Part shown: positions 47,984 through 56,788 of the stretch, piece by piece
Position numbering within the stretch: position 1 is the stretch's first letter
Layout of the letters: every line of letters starts with the position of its first letter
DNA from: Butyricimonas synergistica DSM 23225
GTDB taxonomy: Bacteria; Bacteroidota; Bacteroidia; Bacteroidales; Marinifilaceae
Length of the DNA stretch: 64,000 nucleotides
Direction: 5' to 3'
Assembly (NCBI RefSeq): GCF_000379665.1
Contig: NZ_KB903367.1
Location: 124,001 to 188,000, forward strand
The notes under the pieces: generated by a model
The model's input: only the letters and a program-made list of their open reading frames with translations
The model's database searches: none
What the model was told of the DNA's origin: nothing
Program-made: the position numbers and the translations under genes

Positions 47984-48008
47984 CGAAAGAATCGTAAATA
48001 AGTAACGT

Positions 48009-48365
48009 ATGGAAAAGTTGACATATCAGGAAGAAGAGGTAATGCTGATTATCTGGCAAGTGAAAAGTGGCGTCGTGAAAGATTTTTTGAATCGGATGGA
48101 AGAACCGAAGCCGCCTTACACGACAGTTGCTTCTATCGTTAAGAATTTGGAGAAAAAGGGATTTCTGACAAGTAAGAAACACGGGAACATCTACGAGTAC
48201 ATCCCTCTTGTGGACGAAAACGAATATAAAACAAAGTTTATGTCGGGGGTCGTGAGGAACTATTTTGAGAATTCATACAAAGAGATGGTGACTTTTTTTG
48301 CGAAGGAGCAAAAAATTTCGACAGAGGATTTGCAAGAGATTATCAGGTTGATCGAAAAACAATGA
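48009..48365 (+). CDS. BlaI/MecI/CopY family transcriptional repressor
   Basis: This 118-residue winged-helix dimer represses its own operon until cleaved after a signal from its M56 partner. The DNA-binding half is KLTYQEEEVMLIIWQVKSGV, then EEPKPPYTTVASIVKNLEKK (recognition helix TTVASIVKNLEKKG) and SKKHGNIYEYIPLVDENEYK (wing). The C-terminal dimerisation helix follows. The ATG lies 26 nt after the -7 box of the operator-overlapping promoter. It is 13 nt upstream of the M56 gene. Confidence 0.93.
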   Translation: MEKLTYQEEEVMLIIWQVKSGVVKDFLNRMEEPKPPYTTVASIVKNLEKKGFLTSKKHGNIYEYIPLVDENEYKTKFMSGVVRNYFENSYKEMVTFFAKEQKISTEDLQEIIRLIEKQ

Positions 48366-48378
48366 AATACATGAAGCC

Positions 48379-49893
48379 ATGTTCACGAGCGATACATTCA
48401 TCTACTTGGTGAAGATAAATTTAGCGTTTATCGTGTTTTATCTTTTCTATCGGCTCTTGTTTAGCCGGGATACTTTCTTCACGATTCGTCGGGTGTGCTT
48501 GCTGACCATTCTTTTTTTGTCATTGTGCTACCCGTTAATTCCTTTTACTTTCGGAGAGGAACAGAAAGCGGTTATTCAAGAGGCGGTTTCTCAATATACC
48601 ACGGTCTTTTTGCCGGAGATTACCGTAAAGCCGGATAAACCTAGCCTTCAATTTACTGTTGTTGATGTATTGTGCTGGTGCTATTGCTTGGTTGTGGGTG
48701 TTTTGGCAATCCGAATTTTTATACAATTATTTTCTATATTCCGGTTGATTCGTAAGGGCAAACGGGTGGTTTGTTATTCACTTCCCGTTATTGCTTTGCC
48801 GGATCATACAACTCCATTCTCTTTTTTTAAGTGGATATTTATTAATCCGACCTTGTATGAATCACATGATTTGCAGGAGATTCTGGCTCACGAGAAGACG
48901 CACGTGGACCAGTGTCATTCTTTGGACGTGATGTTCTCCGAATTGTTGTGTGCTCTGTTTTGGATCAATCCCGCCGTATGGTTATTGAAACGGGAGATTC
49001 GGCGTGATTTGGAATTCTTGGCGGATAAACGGGTAGTGGCTGCCGGGTTTGACCGGAAAGCATACCAGTATCATCTTCTCCGCCTCACTTGTACTTCGGC
49101 TGCAGCTCAAATAGTTAATAAATTCAACGTGACACCTTTAAAAAAACGTATTATGATGATGAATAAAAAAAGGACATCAAAAATGGGATTGTTCAAGTAT
49201 GCTTTGCTATTTCCAGTAGTAGGATTACTTGTTTTATCCAGTAACGTTCAGGCCATTGTGCAACTGAACCAGGAATATTCGAGCATGATAGGGAAAGATT
49301 CTATTACAGTGAAAGGAATTGTGGTAGATCACGATAATAAGCCTTTGAAAAATGCAATCGTGGTTATTCGTGAAACGAATATCGGAACGTTTACGAATGA
49401 AAAAGGAGAGTTTACCATTATGGTAGAACCGGGTGCAGAATTGTATTTTTCTTATGTCGGAAAACGAGGGGTGCTTCGTGAAGTGAAGGACGAGAAAAAG
49501 TTAATTATAAAGATGAATAATGCCGTTTATGATATAGAAGATCCTAGTTCGGTTTCATTAGATACTACTGCGGCAAAGAATTATGATGATGTTTTTCAAG
49601 TCGTGGAAGATATGCCGAAATTTCCGGGAGATTTGAATAAATACTTGGGGAAAAATGTAAAATATCCAGAGAAGGCACAAAAAGAAAAAATTCAAGGGCG
49701 TGTAACTGTTCAGTTTATTGTGGAAAAAGATGGAACAATCACAAATGTGAAAGTTCTTCGTTCTGTTCATCAGTTATTGGATAAGGAAGCAATAAGAGTT
49801 GTGGAAAATATGCCTAAATGGATTCCGGGAACGCAAAGAGGAGAACCGGTGAGAGTATCGTATACGGTACCGATTAATTTCCGGTTACAATAA
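48379..49893 (+). CDS. M56 (BlaR1-like) metallopeptidase with carboxypeptidase-like and TonB C-terminal domains
   Basis: The 504-residue protein has four N-terminal membrane helices (residues 1-120, with a fifth near 270). The zinc peptidase motif is ILAHEKTHVDQCHSLDVMFS (HExxH) followed by ALFWINPAVWLLKREIRRDL (downstream Glu). After the fifth helix comes a carboxypeptidase-regulatory-like domain (VKGIVVDHDNKPLKNAIVVI). Last is a TonB C-terminal domain (FIVEKDGTITNVKVLRSVHQ, ending INFRLQ). BlaR1 relatives cut their BlaI repressor on sensing a signal outside. Here there is no beta-lactam sensor domain, and the TonB-like tail may sense or energise an outer-membrane partner. The ligand is unknown. 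Confidence 0.9.
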   Translation: MFTSDTFIYLVKINLAFIVFYLFYRLLFSRDTFFTIRRVCLLTILFLSLCYPLIPFTFGEEQKAVIQEAVSQYTTVFLPEITVKPDKPSLQFTVVDVLCWCYCLVVGVLAIRIFIQLFSIFRLIRKGKRVVCYSLPVIALPDHTTPFSFFKWIFINPTLYESHDLQEILAHEKTHVDQCHSLDVMFSELLCALFWINPAVWLLKREIRRDLEFLADKRVVAAGFDRKAYQYHLLRLTCTSAAAQIVNKFNVTPLKKRIMMMNKKRTSKMGLFKYALLFPVVGLLVLSSNVQAIVQLNQEYSSMIGKDSITVKGIVVDHDNKPLKNAIVVIRETNIGTFTNEKGEFTIMVEPGAELYFSYVGKRGVLREVKDEKKLIIKMNNAVYDIEDPSSVSLDTTAAKNYDDVFQVVEDMPKFPGDLNKYLGKNVKYPEKAQKEKIQGRVTVQFIVEKDGTITNVKVLRSVHQLLDKEAIRVVENMPKWIPGTQRGEPVRVSYTVPINFRLQ

Positions 49894-49906
49894 TGAATTT
49901 ATATAG

Positions 49907-49952
49907 AAGAGGCTGTTCGATTGTAAAGACAATTTTCAGCCTCTTTTTTTTA
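49907..49952 (+). terminator. Intrinsic terminator after the M56 gene
   Basis: AAGAGGCTG (49907-49915) pairs with CAGCCTCTT (937-945 of the same kilobase), with an inner ATTGT/ACAAT pair, followed by a run of seven T. It lies 13 nt past the stop and touches the stop of the convergent M16 gene. Confidence 0.85.
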
Positions 49953-51218
49953 TTTTCCCGCTGTGACGATATACATATCTTCCGGTTGGAGATACTTGTT
50001 TGCCATACGCATGATGTCCTCTGCCGTGCAGGTACGGATGCGATCGATGGTGCGAAGGTAAAACGTGTTGTCGATCCCGTAATTGAGTTTGTGTTTCAAG
50101 GCATCCGACTGGGCGAAGGCTCCATCAAGTTCCCGCAATAGTTCCCCGTTGAAATAGCTTTTCACGAGATGCAATTCTTCTTCCGGGACAGGTTCTGTTT
50201 GGAGGCGTCGGATTTCTTTCATGCACTCTTCGATGGTTGCTTCGGCTTGATCGGCATTGACATCCGTGGCAATCATCCAGTAGGCGGCTAATGGCATGGT
50301 GACGTTGTAAGAACCGATACCATAAGTATAGCCTTTCTCTTCGCGGATATTCGACATTAACCGGGAACCGAAATAACCGCCTAGCACCATGTTGAGCAAC
50401 TGGAAGTTCGTGTAATCCTCGTCAAGCAATGAAACGCCCGCTTTGCCGATGCGGATGCTTGTTTGTACGGCGTCGGGTTTCGTTACATGGTATCTCCCCG
50501 GGGCGTAAGGATGTATATCAAATAGCTGTGTATCCGGCAAGGGAAGATTGCTCATGGGTGCGAAAGCCTCGCTGACCTCCCGGATAACGGTATCGTTGAT
50601 ATTACCGCAAAGCATGATGCGGCAATGGGATGCTTGAAAGCGTTCTTTATAGTACTTCATCAATATGTCGGGTGTGACCCGGTCAAAATCTTCGAGCGTG
50701 AAGCGATTGGCATAAGGGTGTGTATCCCCGTAAAGGCGATAAATAAATTCCATGCGTGCCAGATAAGCTGTCTTCTCGATATTTACCAAATGCTGTTGCT
50801 TCCTGTTGCGAATGTAAATTTCCAGTTCTTTTCGCGGGAAGATACTTTCGAGCACCATTTCTGCCACCATACGAATCGTTTCTCTGGCATACTTGTTCAA
50901 GGAAATCATGTTGATTTCCGATTTGTGCATACCGCAATTGAAATCTACGTATGCCCCGTGGTAATCGAAAAGTTCTGCAATTTCGGTAGACGTGTGTAAC
51001 CGGGTTCCCTCGTTAAGCATGCTTAGCATGGTGGATGCCACGATCGGTTGGGGTTGGTAATACCCTCCGGTAGGGACAATCACGTCAATTTTGAATACTT
51101 CCTGGTTCGGGTCGTGCAGGTACACGATGTCGAGTCCGTTGGAGAGTTTGGTTTGCCGGTGTTCCCACAATGTCGGGCGGGATATTTCGGTAATAGGCGG
51201 TTCTATATTTCTATTCAT
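49950..51218 (-). CDS. M16 family peptidase-like protein, no zinc site (partner subunit)
   Basis: The 422-residue protein has the two-domain M16 (insulinase/processing-peptidase) fold. The position of the HxxEH zinc motif is occupied by MLNEGTRLHTSTEIAELFDY, with no HxxEH, so it should be catalytically inactive. C-terminal M16 features are kept: LGGYFGSRLMSNIREEKGYT followed by YGIGSYN, the R/Y pair that binds substrate in the C-domain. Paired with the active M16 gene 16 nt upstream, it probably forms a heterodimer like mitochondrial processing peptidase. There is no signal peptide, so the dimer may be cytosolic or rely on its partner. Confidence 0.88.
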   Translation of the reverse strand: MNRNIEPPITEISRPTLWEHRQTKLSNGLDIVYLHDPNQEVFKIDVIVPTGGYYQPQPIVASTMLSMLNEGTRLHTSTEIAELFDYHGAYVDFNCGMHKSEINMISLNKYARETIRMVAEMVLESIFPRKELEIYIRNRKQQHLVNIEKTAYLARMEFIYRLYGDTHPYANRFTLEDFDRVTPDILMKYYKERFQASHCRIMLCGNINDTVIREVSEAFAPMSNLPLPDTQLFDIHPYAPGRYHVTKPDAVQTSIRIGKAGVSLLDEDYTNFQLLNMVLGGYFGSRLMSNIREEKGYTYGIGSYNVTMPLAAYWMIATDVNADQAEATIEECMKEIRRLQTEPVPEEELHLVKSYFNGELLRELDGAFAQSDALKHKLNYGIDNTFYLRTIDRIRTCTAEDIMRMANKYLQPEDMYIVTAGK

Positions 51219-51234
51219 GATAAATGCGCTAATG

Positions 51235-52473
51235 TTATTTTTCTTTGAGATACCACAACGTGGAGCAATTGTCGATCGAAAACAGTTCTTTTGCTGTTTG
51301 CTTTAACGTGTCCAATGGTACTTGATACCGCTTGCTCTCCGAGTTAATCAGTTCGATGTCCCCGAGGTAGTCAAAGAAAGCGAGGTTTGCCGATTTATTC
51401 TGGTAATTGATTTCGCTGTACGAGATGCGGGCATCTGTTTTGTTAATCACTTTTTGCAATTCCCGTTCGGTGATCGGGTCTTCGATAAAATGATTGATTT
51501 CGCTTTGTATAGCGGCTTCGGCTTCCTCGATTGCCACGCCTTCGGATAGTTTTCCGGAGAAAACAAATAGTCCGGGATCCATATCCCCGGTGATGTAGGC
51601 ATCAATCTCGGAGAATAATTTCCCGTTTTTAATCAGGTTAATATACAAACGGGAGGATTGACCGTTCGACAGGATATCCGATATGATATCACAAGCGTAA
51701 AAATTGTCGGAACGGCGGTCGCCCATATGGTAGACTTTATAAATGGCGTCAGCGGGGACCTTGTTGTGCTCGCTGACCAGGCGGCGTTCCTCGGTTTGTC
51801 GTGGTTCGACGGGTACGGCTTGCCTTGTGTAATTGGCAGGAGCGATGTCCCCAAACCATTTCTTCACCAGTTCCAGCGCTTTTTCATCCGTGATATTCCC
51901 GCTAATACTAAGAATCGCGTTATCGGGAGCGTAGAAACGATGAAAGAAATCTTTCACTTCTTCAAGTGTGGCTCCAGCGATGTGGTCGATGTTTTTACCG
52001 ATTGTGGGCCATTGGTACGGGTGTACCTTGTATGCCAGTGGGCGGAGTTTTAACCAGAGATCCCCGTAAGGGTTGTTGAAATACCGTTGTTTGAACTCTT
52101 CGATCACCACGTTTCTTTGCACGTCAAGTGACTTCTGCGAGAAATCAAGTGCCATCATTCGGTCGGATTCCAACCATAAGGCGGTTTCGATATTGGAAGC
52201 CGGGATCGTGATATAATAATTCGTGTAGTCATTGTTCGTGAATGCGTTGTTGTCCCCTCCGGCTTTCTGCACGTGGTAGTCGTAATTCGGGATATGCTTT
52301 GAGCCCCCGAACATCAGGTGTTCAAAAAGATGCGCGAATCCGGTTCGGTTTGGATCCTCGTTTTTTGCCCCCACTTTATAGAGAATATTCACGGATACGA
52401 AAGGGGTACTCGTGTCCGTGTTGCAAATAACGGTTAAGCCGTTATCTAGGGTATGGCGGGTGTATTTTATCAT
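51235..52473 (-). CDS. M16 family zinc peptidase (active subunit)
   Basis: The 412-residue protein contains the inverted zinc motif in GFAHLFEHLMFGGSKHIPNY (HxxEH), with the downstream Glu in VVIEEFKQRYFNNPYGD. This gives a complete M16 catalytic site. It is preceded by NTDTSTPFVSVNILYKVGAK, typical of the strand before it. The C-domain has ILSNGQSSRLYINLIKNGKL. It pairs with the inactive M16 protein immediately downstream. M16 peptidases degrade short or unfolded peptides. No signal peptide is seen. It lies 2 nt downstream of the FMN oxidoreductase gene in a leftward operon. Confidence 0.92.
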   Translation of the reverse strand: MIKYTRHTLDNGLTVICNTDTSTPFVSVNILYKVGAKNEDPNRTGFAHLFEHLMFGGSKHIPNYDYHVQKAGGDNNAFTNNDYTNYYITIPASNIETALWLESDRMMALDFSQKSLDVQRNVVIEEFKQRYFNNPYGDLWLKLRPLAYKVHPYQWPTIGKNIDHIAGATLEEVKDFFHRFYAPDNAILSISGNITDEKALELVKKWFGDIAPANYTRQAVPVEPRQTEERRLVSEHNKVPADAIYKVYHMGDRRSDNFYACDIISDILSNGQSSRLYINLIKNGKLFSEIDAYITGDMDPGLFVFSGKLSEGVAIEEAEAAIQSEINHFIEDPITERELQKVINKTDARISYSEINYQNKSANLAFFDYLGDIELINSESKRYQVPLDTLKQTAKELFSIDNCSTLWYLKEK

Positions 52474-52475
52474 CT

Positions 52476-53423
52476 TTACATTTTTACATTTTCAAATTTT
52501 TCCATGGTATCGTTGAAATCGGCAATAAGGTCGCGTATCATCTCGGCAACTGTTTTTTCCTTGTGAAGCATAGAAGCAATTTGTCCTATTTCAAGTTCTC
52601 CTTCTACCATATCTCCTTCAAATATACCTTTTTTAGCCCTGCCTTTCCCGAGTAGTTGGGTTAATTGTGCGGCGTTGGCTCCGGCGTCTTCCAATGTTTT
52701 CACTTGTTCAAAGAATTCATTTTTAATGAGTCGGGTGGGGGCTAGTTTCTTTAATGCCAGCATCGTGCCGCCTTCGTCCGTGTCAATCACTCGTTGTTTG
52801 AATGCCGGGTGGGCGGATGATTCCGTGGCAATAGCGAATAGAGTCCCGATTTGTACTCCCTCGGCTCCCAATGCCATGGCTGCTGCTATCGCTTTTCCCG
52901 AGGCGATACCTCCTGCCGCGATCACGGGCAATGAAGTTGATTCTGCCACGTTCGGGATCAATGTCAAGGTGGTTGTTTCTTCCCGCCCGTTGTGTCCTCC
53001 CGCCTCGAATCCTTCGGCAACGACAGCGTCTACTCCGGCTTCTTCACATTTCTTGGCGAACAGGGCACTGCTAATCACGTGTACCACCGTGATGCCGTGT
53101 GATTTCAACAGGGAAGTCCATTTCTTGGGGCTTCCCGCGGAGGTGAATACGATTTTCACGCCTTCGTTGATGATGATTTCCATGAGTCGGTCTATTTCCG
53201 GGTAGAGTAAGGGCACATTTATTCCCCACGGTTTGTCGGTAGCCTGTTTCATCTTGTGGATATGCTCCACGAGAGTTTCCGGGTGCATCGATCCGGCACC
53301 CAAAAGTCCCAATCCGCCTTCATTACTAACAGCGGCAGCTAATCGCCATCCGCTGCACCATACCATACCCCCTTGAACGATCGGGTATTTTATATTGAAA
53401 AGTTTCGTAATTCTATTTTCCAT
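52476..53423 (-). CDS. Nitronate monooxygenase/FabK-type FMN oxidoreductase
   Basis: The 315-residue TIM-barrel flavoprotein starts ITKLFNIKYPIVQGGMVWCS. It also has GGLGLLGAGSMHPETLVEHI, VVAEGFEAGGHNGREETTTL (EAGGHxG, catalytic His) and LPVIAAGGIASGKAIAAAMA then LGAEGVQIGTLFAIATE (phosphate-binding loop). This family includes the enoyl-ACP reductase FabK and nitronate monooxygenases. The C-terminal length and 'ML..ALKK' segment fit either. Since no fabI-type gene is seen in the window the choice cannot be made. It has its own -7 box at 53461. Confidence 0.88.
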   Translation of the reverse strand: MENRITKLFNIKYPIVQGGMVWCSGWRLAAAVSNEGGLGLLGAGSMHPETLVEHIHKMKQATDKPWGINVPLLYPEIDRLMEIIINEGVKIVFTSAGSPKKWTSLLKSHGITVVHVISSALFAKKCEEAGVDAVVAEGFEAGGHNGREETTTLTLIPNVAESTSLPVIAAGGIASGKAIAAAMALGAEGVQIGTLFAIATESSAHPAFKQRVIDTDEGGTMLALKKLAPTRLIKNEFFEQVKTLEDAGANAAQLTQLLGKGRAKKGIFEGDMVEGELEIGQIASMLHKEKTVAEMIRDLIADFNDTMEKFENVKM

Positions 53424-53460
53424 GATCGATAATAAGTTATGTGTTTACTTTTTATTGATG

Positions 53461-53468
53461 CAAATTTA
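53461..53468 (-). promoter_or_regulatory. Candidate leftward -7 box (TAAATTTG)
   Basis: The minus strand reads TAAATTTG, 38 nt before the FMN oxidoreductase ATG and after the MFS terminator. Confidence 0.45.
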
Positions 53469-53503
53469 AGAAAATAGTTGGATAGCTTTCCGGGAAGAGA
53501 ATA

Positions 53504-53535
53504 AAAAAGCCTTCGCCGGTAAGGACGAAGGCTTT
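53504..53535 (-). terminator. Intrinsic terminator after the MFS gene
   Basis: AAAGCCTTCG (53506-53515) and CGAAGGCTTT (53526-53535) form a 10-bp stem with a 10-nt loop. On the minus strand the stem is followed by TTTTTAT. It lies 21 nt past the stop of the MFS transporter gene. Confidence 0.85.
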
Positions 53536-53556
53536 ATATGATTTAAGATAATTCGT

Positions 53557-55215
53557 TTATTTTTGGATATTCGGTAATTCCAATCCAAGACCTTTCTTCT
53601 TGTCTACTGCTTTGAGCACGAATCCCAAAATCAGGGCTGCTCCACCCAAGCAAGCCAACATCACCAGCGGGGCAGTGTAGTTGTAAGAAATAGCGGCTTG
53701 TTCAGGCGTGATTTTACCGCTTTGTAAATCGGCTACTAGTTGAGGGTTTGTGTTATCCAAAACTTTACCGATGAGCAAGGGGAATAACCACAACCCGATA
53801 TTTTGTACCCAGAAGATCAACGCGTAGGCGCTACCGATAATTTTAGCATCCACCAGTTTCGGCACGCTAGGCCAAAGAGAGGCAGGAACTAGGGAGAAAC
53901 TTGCACCGAGAACGAGAATCGTGATATAGGCTACGATAACTCCTCCAATGGCATCCCCTCTGAACGCCGGCAAAACAAAGGCGAAAGTAAGATGGCAAAG
54001 AATAAGTAATACGGAACCCATGATAAGCATGGAGGCAGCCTTACCTTTGTGGTCCACGTAATTACCCAAGATAGGAGTGATACCTACAGCCAACAACGGG
54101 AATACTGCGAATATGGTTTCCGCACTTTGGCGCATATAGCCCATGTAACAGAATATAATCAATGATACGACGGCTAATGCTAGTAAACCATATTTCATGC
54201 CTTTGCTTTTCGAGAAGTTGCTGGCAAAAGCTGCGGCAGCAACGACAAGCATTATACAATACTGGATTACCGTCACCGTGTTCGTCGCCCAGAATGAATC
54301 GGGATCAACCGAGGTGAAAGTCAGGTTACATTGCAACATATTTACGGCATATTTCTGGAAGGGGAAAATGGCTGAATAGTAAAGTACACAAAGTAAAGCT
54401 ACCAACCAGAAGCCCATACTGGACATAATTTTGCCCAAGTCGCTGATTTTAAATGGATCATCTTTCTCTTCAGCTTCTCCGGTTTGTGCATCAAGTCTTT
54501 TATCCATGAAGAAATAGACGATGAACATGATAAGCGCAACGAGCAACAAAATAACACCGAAAGCTACTGAACGGGAAACATCGATGTTGCCGCCCAATTT
54601 GGCGAATACCGGCGAGAAGATCATACAGGAGGCTACTCCCAAACGGGCTAATGCCATTTCAGATCCCATGGCTAGAGCCATCTCGCGACCTTTAAACCAT
54701 TTCACGATTCCGCGTGAAACCGTGATACCTGCCATTTCAACACCACACCCGAAGATCATGAAGCCTACCGCCGCGAATTTAGCTGACGCGGGCATTCCTT
54801 TGTAGAAAGGCGAGATGCCCAATTCGTCAAAACCGGGGATGTAATTCAAGTTGTTGGTAAACCAAGTGTCTAATCCGCTGCCTTGAAAGCTTTCGGTCAC
54901 GGCGTACCAGTTAATGGTGGCGCCAACCAACATCACGACACCGGAAAGGATTGCCGTGAAACGAACCCCCATTTTGTCAAGGATGATTCCCGCGAAAATG
55001 AGGAAGAAGATGAAGACATTCAGAAATGTTTCCGATCCTTGCATTGTTCCGAATGCAGTAGAGTCCCACCCCCGGGTGGACTGCATTAAGTCTTTGATGG
55101 GCGATAAAATGTCCATAAAGATATAAGAACAGAACATGGCAAAAGCTAGAAGCAAGAGAACCATCCAGCGCATGGCTGCCGAATCTCTAAGAGTTTGTTG
55201 AATTTTTTCTACCAT
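53557..55215 (-). CDS. Major facilitator superfamily transporter
   Basis: The 552-residue inner-membrane protein has about twelve membrane helices and a central cytosolic loop rich in charges (DKRLDAQTGEAEEKDDPFKI) between the two six-helix halves. The first half has GIILDKMGVRFTAILSGVVM, the family loop 2-3 motif, and IVKWFKGREMALAMGSEMAL, seen in oxalate/formate and nitrate-type MFS. Large periplasmic loops account for the length over the usual 400-450. The substrate cannot be told; carboxylates are one possibility for this branch. It is probably a single-gene unit between a -7 box (55256) and a terminator (53504). Confidence 0.85.
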   Translation of the reverse strand: MVEKIQQTLRDSAAMRWMVLLLLAFAMFCSYIFMDILSPIKDLMQSTRGWDSTAFGTMQGSETFLNVFIFFLIFAGIILDKMGVRFTAILSGVVMLVGATINWYAVTESFQGSGLDTWFTNNLNYIPGFDELGISPFYKGMPASAKFAAVGFMIFGCGVEMAGITVSRGIVKWFKGREMALAMGSEMALARLGVASCMIFSPVFAKLGGNIDVSRSVAFGVILLLVALIMFIVYFFMDKRLDAQTGEAEEKDDPFKISDLGKIMSSMGFWLVALLCVLYYSAIFPFQKYAVNMLQCNLTFTSVDPDSFWATNTVTVIQYCIMLVVAAAAFASNFSKSKGMKYGLLALAVVSLIIFCYMGYMRQSAETIFAVFPLLAVGITPILGNYVDHKGKAASMLIMGSVLLILCHLTFAFVLPAFRGDAIGGVIVAYITILVLGASFSLVPASLWPSVPKLVDAKIIGSAYALIFWVQNIGLWLFPLLIGKVLDNTNPQLVADLQSGKITPEQAAISYNYTAPLVMLACLGGAALILGFVLKAVDKKKGLGLELPNIQK

Positions 55216-55255
55216 AATGATTTATTTATAAAAGTTGATTTTGCACACAAACGCT

Positions 55256-55263
55256 CAAAGGTA
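55256..55263 (-). promoter_or_regulatory. Candidate leftward -7 box (TACCTTTG) for MFS gene
   Basis: The minus strand reads TACCTTTG, 41 nt before the MFS ATG at 55215 and 21 nt after the GT2 stop. Confidence 0.5.
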
Positions 55264-55283
55264 AAATAAAATATGGAAAATCT

Positions 55284-56231
55284 TTAAATTTTTTTCTCAA
55301 TTCTGTACACGTTCCTGTCGCTGGCACTCCGGGAAACCAATTCCGCCAGGAATCCGGCTAGGAAGAGTTGTGTCCCTATGATCATGCAAGTCAGTGCGAT
55401 ATAGAAATAAGGATTGTTCGCCACGAGGGGTGCCCGAAGCCCGTCGGCAAGGGCAATTAATTTTTCGATGCCAATCCACGCGGCGGAGCAAAAGCCGATG
55501 ATGAACAGCAATGTCCCCAGCGCCCCGAACAAGTGCATGGGCTTTTTGGCGAAACGCGTGATAAAGGTCACGGAAAGCAGATCCAGGAATCCGTTAATAA
55601 AACGGTTCAACCCGAATTTGGTAACCCCGTATTTACGCGCCTGATGGTGTACCACCTTCTCCCCGATACGGGTAAATCCGGCTTGTTTCGCCAGTATCGG
55701 TATGTAGCGGTGCATTTCCCCGTAAACTTCGATATTTTTGACCACTGCACATTTATACGCTTTCAACCCGCAATTGAAGTCGTGCAGCTTGATTCCCGAG
55801 AAACGTCGGGCTGTGGCGTTAAAGAGTTTCGTGGGAACGGTTTTGGTGATGGGGTCATATCTCTTTTGTTTCCACCCGGACACGAGGTCGTAGTCTTCGT
55901 CCGTAACCATCCGGTAGAGTTCTGGTATCTCGTCCGGGCTGTCCTGCAAGTCGGCGTCCATGGTAATGACCACCTCGCCTTGGGCATCCTCGAATCCGCA
56001 ATGCAAGGCGGCTGATTTCCCGTAATTGCGGCGGAATTTAATCCCCCGTATTCGATTGTCTTTGGCGGAAAGTTTTTCAATCACTTTCCAGGAAGAATCA
56101 TTGCTGCCATCGTCAACCATGATAATCTCATAGGTGAAATGGTTTGCCTCCATCACCCGGTTGATCCATGCCGCTAGTTCCGGTAGCGATTCTTCTTCAT
56201 TATATAACGGGACAACAACAGATATATCCAT
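55284..56231 (-). CDS. GtrB-like family 2 glycosyltransferase with two C-terminal membrane helices
   Basis: The 315-residue enzyme has an N-terminal GT-A domain: ISVVVPLYNEEESLPELAAW, IMVDDGSNDSSWKVIEKLSA and VVITMDADLQDSPDEIPELY (DxD). The LHDFNCGLKAYKCAVVKNIE block follows. Two C-terminal transmembrane helices (LFGALGTLLFIIGFCSAAWI and PYFYIALTCMIIGTQLFLAG) are typical of DPM1/GtrB-type enzymes. These transfer sugars to polyprenyl phosphate for periplasmic use, for example LPS or lipid A modification. No flippase or acceptor transferase is adjacent. The gene follows the DUF4199 gene by 2 nt. Confidence 0.92.
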   Translation of the reverse strand: MDISVVVPLYNEEESLPELAAWINRVMEANHFTYEIIMVDDGSNDSSWKVIEKLSAKDNRIRGIKFRRNYGKSAALHCGFEDAQGEVVITMDADLQDSPDEIPELYRMVTDEDYDLVSGWKQKRYDPITKTVPTKLFNATARRFSGIKLHDFNCGLKAYKCAVVKNIEVYGEMHRYIPILAKQAGFTRIGEKVVHHQARKYGVTKFGLNRFINGFLDLLSVTFITRFAKKPMHLFGALGTLLFIIGFCSAAWIGIEKLIALADGLRAPLVANNPYFYIALTCMIIGTQLFLAGFLAELVSRSASDRNVYRIEKKI

Positions 56232-56233
56232 GA

Positions 56234-56773
56234 TTAGAATTGTTGAGGGTTAATCGGGGGTGTTTTTCTTTTTACCAGTCCGGCAATAAAGAGGGTGAAG
56301 GCAGCCCCGATGAATATTCGATTGAACATTTCACCGACCGCGATCACGATGGGCGAAAAGAATATTTCAGTTAATTTGTTATTGAGTAATTCTTGCAAAT
56401 TCATGTTTTTGTACACCTCGTTCAAGATCGTGAGTGTAACCTTTTTGTACATGGCTAACAATTCCGCGTCCGCGGAGTAAAGGATAAACGTGTAGACGGC
56501 ATTGCACAATGCCGCGATGGCAAGGATGTATATCCCGGTAGACAGGGCTTTCCCGTAAGAGATGATGCCGGAGAGGTGGTCGTCCCTGTATTTTTTCACC
56601 CCGATGAATATGCCGAATATGGTCAACATCATGGTGATATTGTTGAATTGCGGGTTTGCCACGATGCCTTTCCCCGCGTACACGAAGAGCAGGGAAGCGA
56701 CAATAAAACTGGCACCGATCAGCCCGCCGAATAGCGTGTTGGGTTTCAAGAATGATTCGTTCGTCTTTTCCAT
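56234..56773 (-). CDS. DUF4199 domain-containing membrane protein
   Basis: The 179-residue inner-membrane protein has four predicted helices: LIGASFIVASLLFVYAGKGI, NITMMLTIFGIFIGVKKYRD, GIYILAIAALCNAVYTFILY and IFIGAAFTLFIAGLVKRKTP. The KKYRD between helices 2 and 3 and the GISYGKAL segment are family features. DUF4199 proteins often precede a GtrB-like GT2 gene in Bacteroidota, as here (2-nt gap), suggesting a shared lipid-linked sugar pathway. That function is inferred. Confidence 0.85.
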   Translation of the reverse strand: MEKTNESFLKPNTLFGGLIGASFIVASLLFVYAGKGIVANPQFNNITMMLTIFGIFIGVKKYRDDHLSGIISYGKALSTGIYILAIAALCNAVYTFILYSADAELLAMYKKVTLTILNEVYKNMNLQELLNNKLTEIFFSPIVIAVGEMFNRIFIGAAFTLFIAGLVKRKTPPINPQQF

Positions 56774-56788
56774 TATTTAGAGTTCCTT

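Noticed and set aside
48379-49893. Beta-lactam resistance sensor
   Set aside because: The M56 domain is BlaR1-like, but no penicillin-binding sensor domain or beta-lactamase gene is present.
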